Of a DNA stretch of 5,685 nucleotides, positions 1-5,685 are shown piece by piece; positions within the stretch are counted from its first letter, which is position 1; every line of letters starts with the position of its first letter. A program made the translations under genes and the position numbers. Below the pieces are notes generated by a model, which saw only the letters and a list, made by a program, of their open reading frames with translations, did no database searches and had not been told where the DNA came from. Source of the stretch: Gammaproteobacteria bacterium (GTDB lineage Bacteria > Pseudomonadota > Gammaproteobacteria > DSM-19610); NCBI GenBank assembly GCA_030618475.1, contig JAUXDG010000195.1, positions 1 to 5,685 on the forward strand, read 5' to 3'.

Positions 1-308
1 ACCCGGGGCAGTCCCGGCGGCAACCGCCAGCGATGATCAAACAACCTCGGCGAGATCGGTAAGCGCGGATGCAGCGCCCGCCTGGCTACATCCACTCCGC
101 CGTACAGGGAGCGCCAGAGGAAAAACGGTACAAAGCGTGCAATCCCCGGCAAGGACCAGGAAACGCCGGGCAGCAGCACCCCGCTGGCGAGTACCGCGAA
201 CACCACCACCGGCGCACCTACCAGCCATGAATTCATGGCACCTTCCGTGAGTATCCACCATAGCAGAGCGAACAGTACTGTTCGAAAAGCGAATTTTCCA
301 AATCCCAT
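1..308 (-). CDS. mnhE: Na+/H+ antiporter subunit E (MnhE/MrpE family), 5' part, cut by the window start
   Basis: Reading the minus strand from the ATG at 308 gives an open frame of 102 residues to the window edge with no stop. The protein opens MGFGKFAFRTVLFALLWWIL, followed by hydrophobic stretches at about residues 7-20, 29-48 and 54-66. Next comes LWRSLYGGVDVARRALHPRLP (about 64-84), the pattern I recognise from the subunit E family (PF01899), then RLPPGLPR, where the family continues into its conserved C-terminal part. The family is usually about 150-165 residues, so roughly one third is missing. Subunit E is a small membrane protein of the multisubunit Mrp/Mnh cation/proton antiporter, which exchanges Na+ (or K+) for protons at the inner membrane. 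In many Gammaproteobacteria E is the first gene of its operon, which fits the clear start here and the 221-base gap before it; subunits F, G and B would then lie beyond the window. Whether the antiporter has anything to do with metal export is unknown. Confidence 0.85.
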   Translation of the reverse strand, partial: MGFGKFAFRTVLFALLWWILTEGAMNSWLVGAPVVVFAVLASGVLLPGVSWSLPGIARFVPFFLWRSLYGGVDVARRALHPRLPISPRLFDHRWRLPPGLPR

Positions 309-314
309 CTTATG

Positions 315-320
315 TCACCT
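315..320 (-). promoter_or_regulatory. Ribosome binding site of mnhE
   Basis: The minus strand reads AGGTGA six bases before the ATG at 308. It supports that start and shows the partial frame at the window edge is a real gene. No convincing sigma-70 promoter was found further upstream in this gap. Confidence 0.7.
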
Positions 321-423
321 GCTCTTATTTCTATCTGCACGCCACATGACTGCCTTCTCCAGCTCGACGAGAAACAGAACCGAGGCTGCAAGCTGTTGGC
401 CTGCCGTACCTCCGATTGTTCTC

Positions 424-452
424 ATGGCCTTACATCCAGCACACAAGGCCAT
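424..452. repeat. Perfect 8-bp inverted repeat, possible operator or hairpin
   Basis: ATGGCCTT (424-431) and AAGGCCAT (445-452) are exact reverse complements separated by 13 bases. On the plus strand the repeat is followed by a T-rich run (TTTATTTGTCTCTTTC), so it resembles a terminator in that direction, but no plus-strand gene feeds into it. On the minus strand no T-run follows, so it is a poor terminator for the kinase transcript. It lies about 115 bases upstream of the mnhE start, where it could be a regulator-binding site. The structure is seen; the function is a guess. Confidence 0.4.
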
Positions 453-529
453 TTATTTGTCTCTTTCGATCAGCGTCATGCCCAACTCGCCGACGTATCT
501 TTATTGCTAATCTCAACACTGGCATCGGA

Positions 530-1891
530 TTAAGTGATTGGCAGGGACACCACAACAGAAACAGCCAAACCGCCCAGTCTGGATCGCGAAAAAGACAACT
601 GACCGTCGTAAGCATCCAGAATATCTCTGGCAATGGCCAGGCCAAGACCCGAGCCCGCAGTCTGTTCATCAAGACGCACACCACGTTGGCCGAGGTGGGC
701 GAGTTCTGAATCAGGTACCCCGGAGCCATCATCTTCGATAACAATTCTAACAGCGTCGTCTTGAACGACACTTATTCGAACCTGATCGCGCGCCCATTTG
801 CTGGCGTTATCCATGAGATTGCCAAGCAATTCGGTCAAATCATCTCGCGCCATTCCCACTTCCAAAGCCTCCGGCAACTCTACATGCCAGACCAGCCTCG
901 AGCCGAGCGGAGTGCGTACCAGTGTTGCTATCACACCATTTACCACCGCAACCATATCGGCATGTCGGGGTACCAATGCCCCAGCCGTGCGCAGGCGCGC
1001 GCGAATCAATTCGCGATCGACACGTTGGCGCATCGATTGCGCGAGTTGATCCAGATTATCGGCCATATCGCTATGACCGGTTTTGCGTAGTTGCTGTGCA
1101 TCAGCTCCCAGCACGGTCAGTGGTGTTTTCAGTCCGTGCGCCAAATCCGCCGTCCATGCCCTTGCTCGTTCGACAGCGTCATCTCTCGCCAGAAGCAGTT
1201 CATTGATTTCATCAACCAATGGCATGACCTCATCCGGATACTCATCAGCCAGCCGTTGCATATCGCCGGAGCGGATTGCCAGCACACCCCGGCGCACATG
1301 ATCGAGCGGCGAGAGCCCCATGCGCACATGAATCCAGGTTGCGCCCATCAATGCCAGTGCCAGAAGCGCCAGATACGGCAGCATGTCAGCTGAGAAAGCC
1401 GCCCGTGCGGTGAGCAGTTCGCTGCGATCCATGGCCACAGCAACCCGTAATCGGCGCGCTTCGGTTTGCGGACGCACAATCACCTGCTGTTCCCGAACCA
1501 TGAGAGACTGATCAACTGGCCCGTCCAACATATGTCGGTGCACGACACCTAAATTGAGTTGATCTTTCGGTAAATCCAGCATGGCGTCCCACAACGAACG
1601 CGAACGCAACAGCGTTGGGCGTTCATCGTCCTGAATCTGCCAGTACAGACCACTAAGTGGTTCTTCGAAACGCGGGTCAGCCATTTCGTTGCGGATGTAA
1701 ATCCGCCCATCCGAATCGATTTTTATACGCGCGATAAGCCGCCGCAGGTCAGTTTCAAGCTCCTGCTCCAGCCGCCTTTCGACATGGTGTTCGAACAGTA
1801 TAACCAGGCCGAATGCCGCCACTACCAACGCCAAGGAAACAGAGACAGCAGCGGCCGCGAGCAAACGGAATCGCAGCGAACGATTGCGCAC
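530..1891 (-). CDS. Sensor histidine kinase of a two-component system (PhoQ-like H box)
   Basis: A complete 453-residue inner-membrane kinase. TM1 spans about residues 11-33, a periplasmic sensor loop about 34-169 and TM2 about 170-189, followed by a HAMP linker (about 190-240). The dimerisation/phosphoacceptor helix carries ADLAHGLKTPLTVL with the predicted phosphorylated His252; the H-x-LKTPL form is typical of PhoQ-type kinases. The ATPase domain has the N box ELLGNLMDNASKWA (Asn358 and Asn362), the G1 box EDDGSGVPD (386-394) and the G2 box GSGLGLAI (413-420), so all catalytic motifs are intact. The start is GTG and shares its first base with the TAG stop of the response regulator, which implies translational coupling; AGAGA about ten bases upstream may serve as ribosome binding site. 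Its partner is almost certainly that regulator. The stimulus is unknown. A metal or envelope signal is inferred from the adjacent efflux pump, and the loop contains His35, His36, His118, His120 and Met121, which could bind metal but prove nothing. Confidence 0.95.
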   Translation of the reverse strand: MRNRSLRFRLLAAAAVSVSLALVVAAFGLVILFEHHVERRLEQELETDLRRLIARIKIDSDGRIYIRNEMADPRFEEPLSGLYWQIQDDERPTLLRSRSLWDAMLDLPKDQLNLGVVHRHMLDGPVDQSLMVREQQVIVRPQTEARRLRVAVAMDRSELLTARAAFSADMLPYLALLALALMGATWIHVRMGLSPLDHVRRGVLAIRSGDMQRLADEYPDEVMPLVDEINELLLARDDAVERARAWTADLAHGLKTPLTVLGADAQQLRKTGHSDMADNLDQLAQSMRQRVDRELIRARLRTAGALVPRHADMVAVVNGVIATLVRTPLGSRLVWHVELPEALEVGMARDDLTELLGNLMDNASKWARDQVRISVVQDDAVRIVIEDDGSGVPDSELAHLGQRGVRLDEQTAGSGLGLAIARDILDAYDGQLSFSRSRLGGLAVSVVVSLPIT

Positions 1892-2553
1892 TACACCGGT
1901 TTCTCTATGATATAACCGAAGCCACGCCGCGTTTCGATCAGGTCAACACCGAGCTTCTTGCGCACGCGACCAACCAACACTTCAACCGCGTTGGATTCGC
2001 GTTCGAAATTTTGTGAATACAACTGTTCCGTCAGCTCCAGCTGGGTAACCACGCGCCCGGCATGCTGCAACAGGTAACTGACAAGTCGGTACTCCTGGGG
2101 CGCAAGATGCACGGGCAGGCCATTGACTGTCACGCGCATTTGTCGAGTATCCAGAGTAAGCGCACCTACACTGATCAGCGGGTTGGTTTGGCCGGTAGTG
2201 CGGCGCAGGATGGCGCGTAACCGTGCGAGCAGTTCTTCGACCTGGAAGGGCTTCGGCAGATAGTCATCCGCCCCCGCATCGATACCCTCGACCCTTTCAT
2301 TCCAGTTACCACGCGCGGTGAGCACAAGCACCGGAAACGCCTGCCCTGCCTCCCGCCAGCGCTTGAGCACCGTCAGGCCGTCCATGCCCGGCAGGCCGAG
2401 ATCCAGGATAACCGCTGAATAAGATTCGGTGTCTCCTTTAAACCAGGCCGCTTCACCGTCCGTTTCACGGTCAACCACGTATCCGCTCGCTTCGAGCGCT
2501 AACGTCACACTGCTGGCGACACCGTCATCGTCTTCCACCAGAAGAACGCGCAT
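1891..2553 (-). CDS. OmpR/PhoB-family response regulator
   Basis: A complete 220-residue cytoplasmic transcription factor of normal family length. The receiver domain (about 1-116) has the acidic pocket Glu7-Asp8-Asp9, the predicted phosphoacceptor Asp51 in VILDLGLPGMDG, the switch Thr79 in LVLTARG, and Lys101 in YLPKPF. The C-terminal winged-helix DNA-binding domain (about 125-217) contains LAPQEYRLVSYLLQHAGRVV and ends with the typical RRGFGYII wing. The start ATG overlaps the TGA stop of the PepSY gene by one base, and the stop overlaps the kinase GTG by one base, so the three genes are probably translated from one message. The kinase downstream should phosphorylate Asp51. Likely targets, by position only, are this operon and the neighbouring metal-efflux genes; the family is too broad to predict the operator sequence or the metal. 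Confidence 0.96.
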   Translation of the reverse strand: MRVLLVEDDDGVASSVTLALEASGYVVDRETDGEAAWFKGDTESYSAVILDLGLPGMDGLTVLKRWREAGQAFPVLVLTARGNWNERVEGIDAGADDYLPKPFQVEELLARLRAILRRTTGQTNPLISVGALTLDTRQMRVTVNGLPVHLAPQEYRLVSYLLQHAGRVVTQLELTEQLYSQNFERESNAVEVLVGRVRKKLGVDLIETRRGFGYIIEKPV

Positions 2554-2912
2554 CAGTCGTCCGTCACCTGCACAAGTTCACCGGTGCCGGCATCCAGATG
2601 TACTTTTCGCAGTCTGCCATCCATGTCAATGATGGTGAATTCATAGACCCAGCGATCAAACTCATACTCGTACTCTGTCGCAATCAAGCTGCCCTGTATC
2701 GTTTCACGCAAACGGGCCATTGCCTGTGGAAGCGGTATTGCCTCGCCGCTACTGACCGCACGTCGCACGCGATCGTAGGAGAGGTCATCATCTTCCCATG
2801 CCGGCTCTGCCGTCAAGCCCGGGCCCGGTGCGCCCAGGACAAGAACGGCGGCCACCGCCAGGGCACGAACACTTCGTCCAAAATTCCCGGCAATTGTTAA
2901 CGGAGGCAACAT
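2553..2912 (-). CDS. Small secreted PepSY-domain protein, first gene of the two-component operon
   Basis: A complete 119-residue protein. Residues 1-35 look like a Sec signal peptide: basic residues Arg13 and Arg16, a hydrophobic core ALAVAAVLVLGA, and a likely cleavage after Leu-Thr-Ala35. The mature part is one PepSY-like domain (about 46-117): DRVRRAVSSGEAIPL, then a helix, then the strands RWVYEFTIID, GRLRKVHLD and GTGELVQV, a pattern recognised from single-domain PepSY proteins. It is therefore predicted to be periplasmic. Such proteins are often encoded directly before a regulator-kinase pair, and a role in tuning the kinase's periplasmic loop is plausible but unproven. The mature protein is acidic (for example Glu-Asp-Asp-Asp at 40-43). 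The ATG at 2912 is the only reasonable start: an in-frame TAA lies four codons upstream, and later starts would break the signal peptide. Its ribosome binding site is poor, since the nearest AGGTA is 17 bases away. Confidence 0.85.
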   Translation of the reverse strand: MLPPLTIAGNFGRSVRALAVAAVLVLGAPGPGLTAEPAWEDDDLSYDRVRRAVSSGEAIPLPQAMARLRETIQGSLIATEYEYEFDRWVYEFTIIDMDGRLRKVHLDAGTGELVQVTDD

Positions 2913-2922
2913 GTTTAGCTGT

Positions 2923-2940
2923 TAAATCTTACCTGATTTA
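2923..2940. repeat. Small AT-rich inverted repeat before the PepSY gene
   Basis: TAAATC (2923-2928) and GATTTA (2935-2940) are exact reverse complements separated by six bases, within the 42-base gap between the DUF3240 stop and the PepSY start. The minus strand also reads TAAGAT here, a weak -10-like hexamer with no matching -35. It could be an operator or part of a promoter for the regulatory operon. Six-base repeats occur by chance, so this is a low-confidence site. Confidence 0.25.
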
Positions 2941-2954
2941 GCGGCCGGACGGCA

Positions 2955-3260
2955 TCAATCCACATGACCCGCGTCGATGACCGGCAACAGCCAGTAATGC
3001 ATGCCACTGCCACGGAATACCTGTTTAATATCCGACAATAACGCCTGGGCGTCAACGCAGGGAAGGTGCAACTGGAATAATTGCTGTCGGCACCGGCCGG
3101 CAACTTGTTCGGCCAGGGTCATTCTTTGTTCCGAGCTGCCGTGACCGGAAATCGAGTAACTGGAAAATCCGCTTACGGTCGGGTACTCCAGCAACCAATC
3201 GGTAACTGCATCCTCGATTTCCGGCGCCACCACAAGGTTCAAAAGACAGTTTTCGCTCAT
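2955..3260 (-). CDS. DUF3240-family protein accompanying the RND metal pump
   Basis: A complete 101-residue protein with no signal peptide or membrane segment, so probably cytoplasmic. Its layout fits the DUF3240 family (PF11582) as I know it: an N-terminal strand CLLNLVVAPEIEDAVTDWLL (5-24), the central GFSSYSISGHGS (31-42), a helix TLAEQVAGRCRQQLFQLHLP (48-67), and a C-terminal GMHYWLLPVIDAG (86-98). Genes of this family commonly sit directly after a CzcA-type pump gene, as here, where one base separates the pump's stop from this ATG. The arrangement of a strand, a helix and a recurring Gly-His-Gly loop suggests a small ferredoxin-like or PII-like fold, but that is inference. The biochemical function is unknown; an accessory or regulatory role in metal export is suggested by context. 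Cys5, His40, Cys57, His65, Cys68 and His88 could bind metal. Confidence 0.82.
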   Translation of the reverse strand: MSENCLLNLVVAPEIEDAVTDWLLEYPTVSGFSSYSISGHGSSEQRMTLAEQVAGRCRQQLFQLHLPCVDAQALLSDIKQVFRGSGMHYWLLPVIDAGHVD

Positions 3261-3261
3261 G

Positions 3262-5648
3262 TCAGTCCTCTCTGGTGGCCATGCCGAATCGACGGTACAG
3301 GATCGGCAATAAGATCAAAGTTAACGCAGTTGAGGAGATCAATCCGCCGATCACAACAATGGCAAGCGGCCGCTGGATTTCCGAACCTGGACCGCTGGCA
3401 AACAGCAAGGGCACCAGCCCGAAGGCTGCAATACTCGCCGTCATCAACACCGGTCGCAGGCGACGCCTGGCGCCTTCCACAACAAGATCACCGATCGAAT
3501 AACCGAGCGCTTTCAACTGGTTGAAATAAGTCACCATAACTACACCATTCAACACTGCGATACCCAGCAGGGCAATGAAACCCACCGAGGCCGGTACCGA
3601 CAGATACTCTCCGGTCAACCAGAGCCCGACGATACCGCCAATCATGGCGAACGGCACATTGGTCAACACCAGCACGGCCTGGCGTACGGAACCAAAGGTA
3701 CTGAACAGCAGCAGGAAGATCAGGACGACGGCAACCGGGACAACCACGGACAAACGCTGCGCTGCCCGTTGCTGGTTCTCAAACTCGCCGCCCCACTCGT
3801 AGTAATAGCCGGTCGGTAGTTGCACCTGTGCAGCAACACGTTGCCGGGCCTCTTCAACAAACCCGACCAGATCACGTCCACCGACGTTGGCCACGACCAC
3901 CGCCATGCGATTACCACGTTCACGCTGTATGGCGACCGGACCTTCGGTACGTTCCTTTGTGACCAAGGATGACAATGGCACGGCCTGTCCGTCTTCCAGG
4001 GTCAGTTGCAATGCAGCAAACACAGCGGCCGAACCACGCAGGGAGTCCGGGCCGCGGATCACCAACGGCGTACGTCGAGCCCCCTCATACACGGTACCCG
4101 CCTGTATGCCTTCCACCTGTGCGCGCAGACTGTCTTCCAGCGTCTCGACGTCCAGACCCAGGCGCCCGGCCGCCAGCCGATCGACCTTCAGCTGAAGGTA
4201 CTGTGCACCCTCGTTACGCGGTGTATACACATCCTCGGCGCCGTCGATCTGTTCAACGACCGCGACGATCGCCTCAGCGGTCCGGTTCAGCGCATCCTGA
4301 TCGCTACCAAACACCTTAATCGCCAGGTCGCCGCGCACGCCGGTCAGCATTTCGTCGACGCGCATCTGAATCGGTTGCGTAAAGGCATAGTCCACGCCGG
4401 GAAAGTTCTTCAGCACGGTACGAATCGCATCGACCAGTTCGTCTTTGCTGGCCATGCGCCATTCGTCGCGGGGTTTTAGCACCAGGAAGGAATCCGTCTG
4501 GTTCAGACCCATGGGATCCAGACCCAGTTCATCTGAACCCGTTCTGGCGACAATCCCGATGACCTCGGGCACCTGTTCCATGATGGCACGCTGGATACGC
4601 TGATCCAGGTCGATCGACTTGTCGAGATTAATGGAAGGCAGCTTTTCCAGTTGCACGATCAGATCACCCTCGTCCATTGTCGGCATGAACGCTTTACCAA
4701 CCTGGGTGTAGAGTGCGCCGGCCATGATCAACAGCGCCAGCGCGACGCCGACCACGGTGCGGGTGTGACGCAAACTCCAGTCCAGCACGGGCAGATAAAA
4801 CCCCGAAAGCTTGCGCATCAGCCACGGCTCCTCGTGGCTGGCCGTGTGCAGCAGATAGGATGCAATGACCGGAATCACGGTGAGCGACAGCGCCAGGGAG
4901 GCGCTCAATGCAAACACGATCGTCAATGCCACCGGCACGAACAACTTACCCTCCAGACCCTGCAGGGTAAGCAGCGGCAGGAATACTATAATGATGATGA
5001 GGATGCCGGAGGTAACCGGTACCGCCACCTCCTTTACCGAGCGGTAAATAAGATGCAGGCGCGGCAGCTTGCCGCGCCCCTGATGCTGCGCCAGTGAGGA
5101 GACCACATTCTCTACCACCACGACTGCGGCATCGACAAGCATACCAATCGCGATCGCCAGCCCGCCCAATGACATGAGATTGGCCGACAGGCCGAAGCTA
5201 TACATCAGGATGAAGGTCACCAGTGCAGCCAGTGGCAGAATCACCGCGACGGTCAGTGCAGACCGCAGGTCACCGAGGAACAATACCAGCAGAATGAACA
5301 CCAGCACGCTAGCCTCAGCCAGTGCTTTGGAGACGGTGCCCACGGCACGATCCACCAGTGTTCCCCGGTCATAGAAAACCCGGATCTCGACACCCTCCGG
5401 CAGACTGGGCGCAAGTTCTTGCAGCTTGCTGCGTATGCCCTGCACCACCTCACGCGCATTTGCACCACGCAACCCAAGCACCAGTCCTTCGACAACCTCA
5501 CCCGTGCCATTTTGGGTCACCGCACCATAACGCGTCAGCGCGCCGAACCGCACCTCGGCCACATCGCCGACGCGTACGGGCTGTACGCCATCCGCCTTGA
5601 TGACAATCGATGCGGCATCTTCCAGACTGACGATACTGCCTTCGGTGC
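3262..5648 (-). CDS. CzcA/CusA-family heavy-metal efflux RND transporter, C-terminal 794 residues
   Basis: This is the proton-driven inner-membrane pump of a tripartite metal exporter (RND pump, periplasmic adaptor, outer-membrane channel). The frame stays open to 5648, where library adapter begins; families of about 1,030-1,060 residues imply roughly 240-270 N-terminal residues are missing (TM1 and most of the first periplasmic domain). Counting from the first whole codon, the fragment starts TEGSIVSLEDAASIVIK, a family-typical site in the first periplasmic part. TM2 to TM6 fall at about 107-264 and TM7 at about 296-316, the large second periplasmic domain at about 318-628, and TM8 to TM12 at about 631-784. 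TM4 carries AIGMLVDAAVVVVEN (166-180) with the proton-relay candidates Asp172 and Glu179. QPIQMRVDEMLTGVRGDLAIKVFG-like sequence near 424-447 and FALVG/GFIALLGIAVLNG-type segments in the C-terminal half are also typical. The TM4 motif resembles CusA more than CzcA, but the CusA methionine triad is not evident, so the metal is left open. Adaptor and channel genes would be expected upstream, beyond the window. Confidence 0.93.
3266..3270 (-). promoter_or_regulatory. Ribosome binding site of the DUF3240 gene
   Basis: The minus strand reads GAGGA (within AGAGAGGA) five bases before the ATG at 3260. It lies inside the last codons of the pump gene, so the two genes are closely coupled and the chosen start is well supported. 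Confidence 0.7.
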
Positions 5649-5685
5649 AAGTCGGAGGCCAAGCGGTCTTAGGAAGACAACATCA
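5649..5685 (+). other. Sequencing-library adapter (MGI/BGISEQ type), not genomic
   Basis: Bases 5649-5680 match, in full as I recall it, the 32-base MGI/BGISEQ read-1 adapter that begins AAGTCGGAGGCC and ends GTCTTAGGAAGACAA. The last five bases (CATCA) are where the library barcode would begin. The pump's reading frame agrees: up to 5647-5648 it gives sensible family sequence (TEGSIVSLED), and beyond that it gives unrelated residues (CCLPKTAWPPTC) and then an in-frame TGA at 5685-5683. The stop is therefore an artefact and does not show that the pump gene is broken. Confidence 0.93.

Larger units (their letters stand above)
309..529. other. Intergenic gap between the sensor kinase and mnhE
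   Basis: These 221 bases separate the kinase stop from the mnhE start. They hold the mnhE ribosome binding site and an 8-bp inverted repeat at 424-452. I found no minus-strand hairpin followed by a T-run that would clearly end the kinase transcript, and no strong -35/-10 pair for mnhE, although the gap is large enough for a promoter. Open frames here on the plus strand look like chance: they lack ribosome binding sites and resemble no family I know. Confidence 0.6.

Noticed and set aside
37..261. Minus-strand 74-residue open frame
   Set aside because: It overlaps the subunit E frame, has an Arg/Gly/Cys-rich composition typical of an out-of-frame reading, and shows no family resemblance.
424..452. 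Rho-independent terminator for the kinase transcript
   Set aside because: The T-rich run is on the plus-strand side; on the minus strand the stem is followed by GAGAACAATC, not a T-run.
312..533. Plus-strand open frames across the gap between mnhE and the kinase
   Set aside because: No ribosome binding site and no recognisable domain, in a low-constraint intergenic stretch; most likely chance.
430..771. Minus-strand 113-residue frame overlapping the 3' end of the kinase gene
   Set aside because: An out-of-frame shadow of the kinase's ATPase domain, which is intact in its own frame.
4006..5097. Long plus-strand frames (157 and 148 residues) opposite the pump gene
   Set aside because: Antisense shadows of the RND coding sequence, rich in His, Gln and Arg, with no family match.
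5683..5685. In-frame TGA that would make the pump gene a pseudogene or give it a late start
   Set aside because: It lies within adapter sequence, not in the genome.

Overview
The window reads as one end of a proteobacterial contig, most likely gamma- or betaproteobacterial. This is inferred from the moderately GC-rich DNA, the RND pump plus DUF3240 pairing, and an Mrp-type antiporter subunit beside it; no rRNA or other taxonomic marker is present. All real genes lie on the minus strand, so transcription runs from high to low coordinates.

In transcription order: (1) the last 37 bases (5649-5685) are not genomic. They match the MGI/BGISEQ (DNBSEQ) library adapter, so biological sequence ends at about 5648. 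(2) 5648-3262 is the C-terminal 794 residues of a CzcA/CusA-family heavy-metal efflux RND pump, missing its N-terminal quarter. (3) 3260-2955 is a small DUF3240 protein, one base after the pump and with its own good ribosome binding site. (4) After a 42-base gap come three genes joined by one-base stop/start overlaps: a secreted PepSY-domain protein (2912-2553), an OmpR-family response regulator (2553-1891) and a sensor histidine kinase with a GTG start (1891-530). (5) After a 221-base gap with an 8-bp inverted repeat, 308-1 is the first two thirds of a Na+/H+ antiporter subunit E (MnhE/MrpE family), cut by the window start.

The likely logic is a metal-export operon (pump plus accessory protein) next to its own envelope-sensing circuit: a periplasmic PepSY protein, a kinase with a periplasmic sensor loop and a DNA-binding regulator. 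The target genes and the inducing metal are inferred from adjacency only. The antiporter gene probably begins a separate ion-homeostasis operon.

No CRISPR array, tRNA, rRNA, insertion sequence or phage gene was found. Every component belongs to a known family. The least understood parts are the DUF3240 and PepSY proteins and the pump's mixed set of metal-site residues. I do not see a wholly new system. The most consequential observation is the adapter at the contig end.
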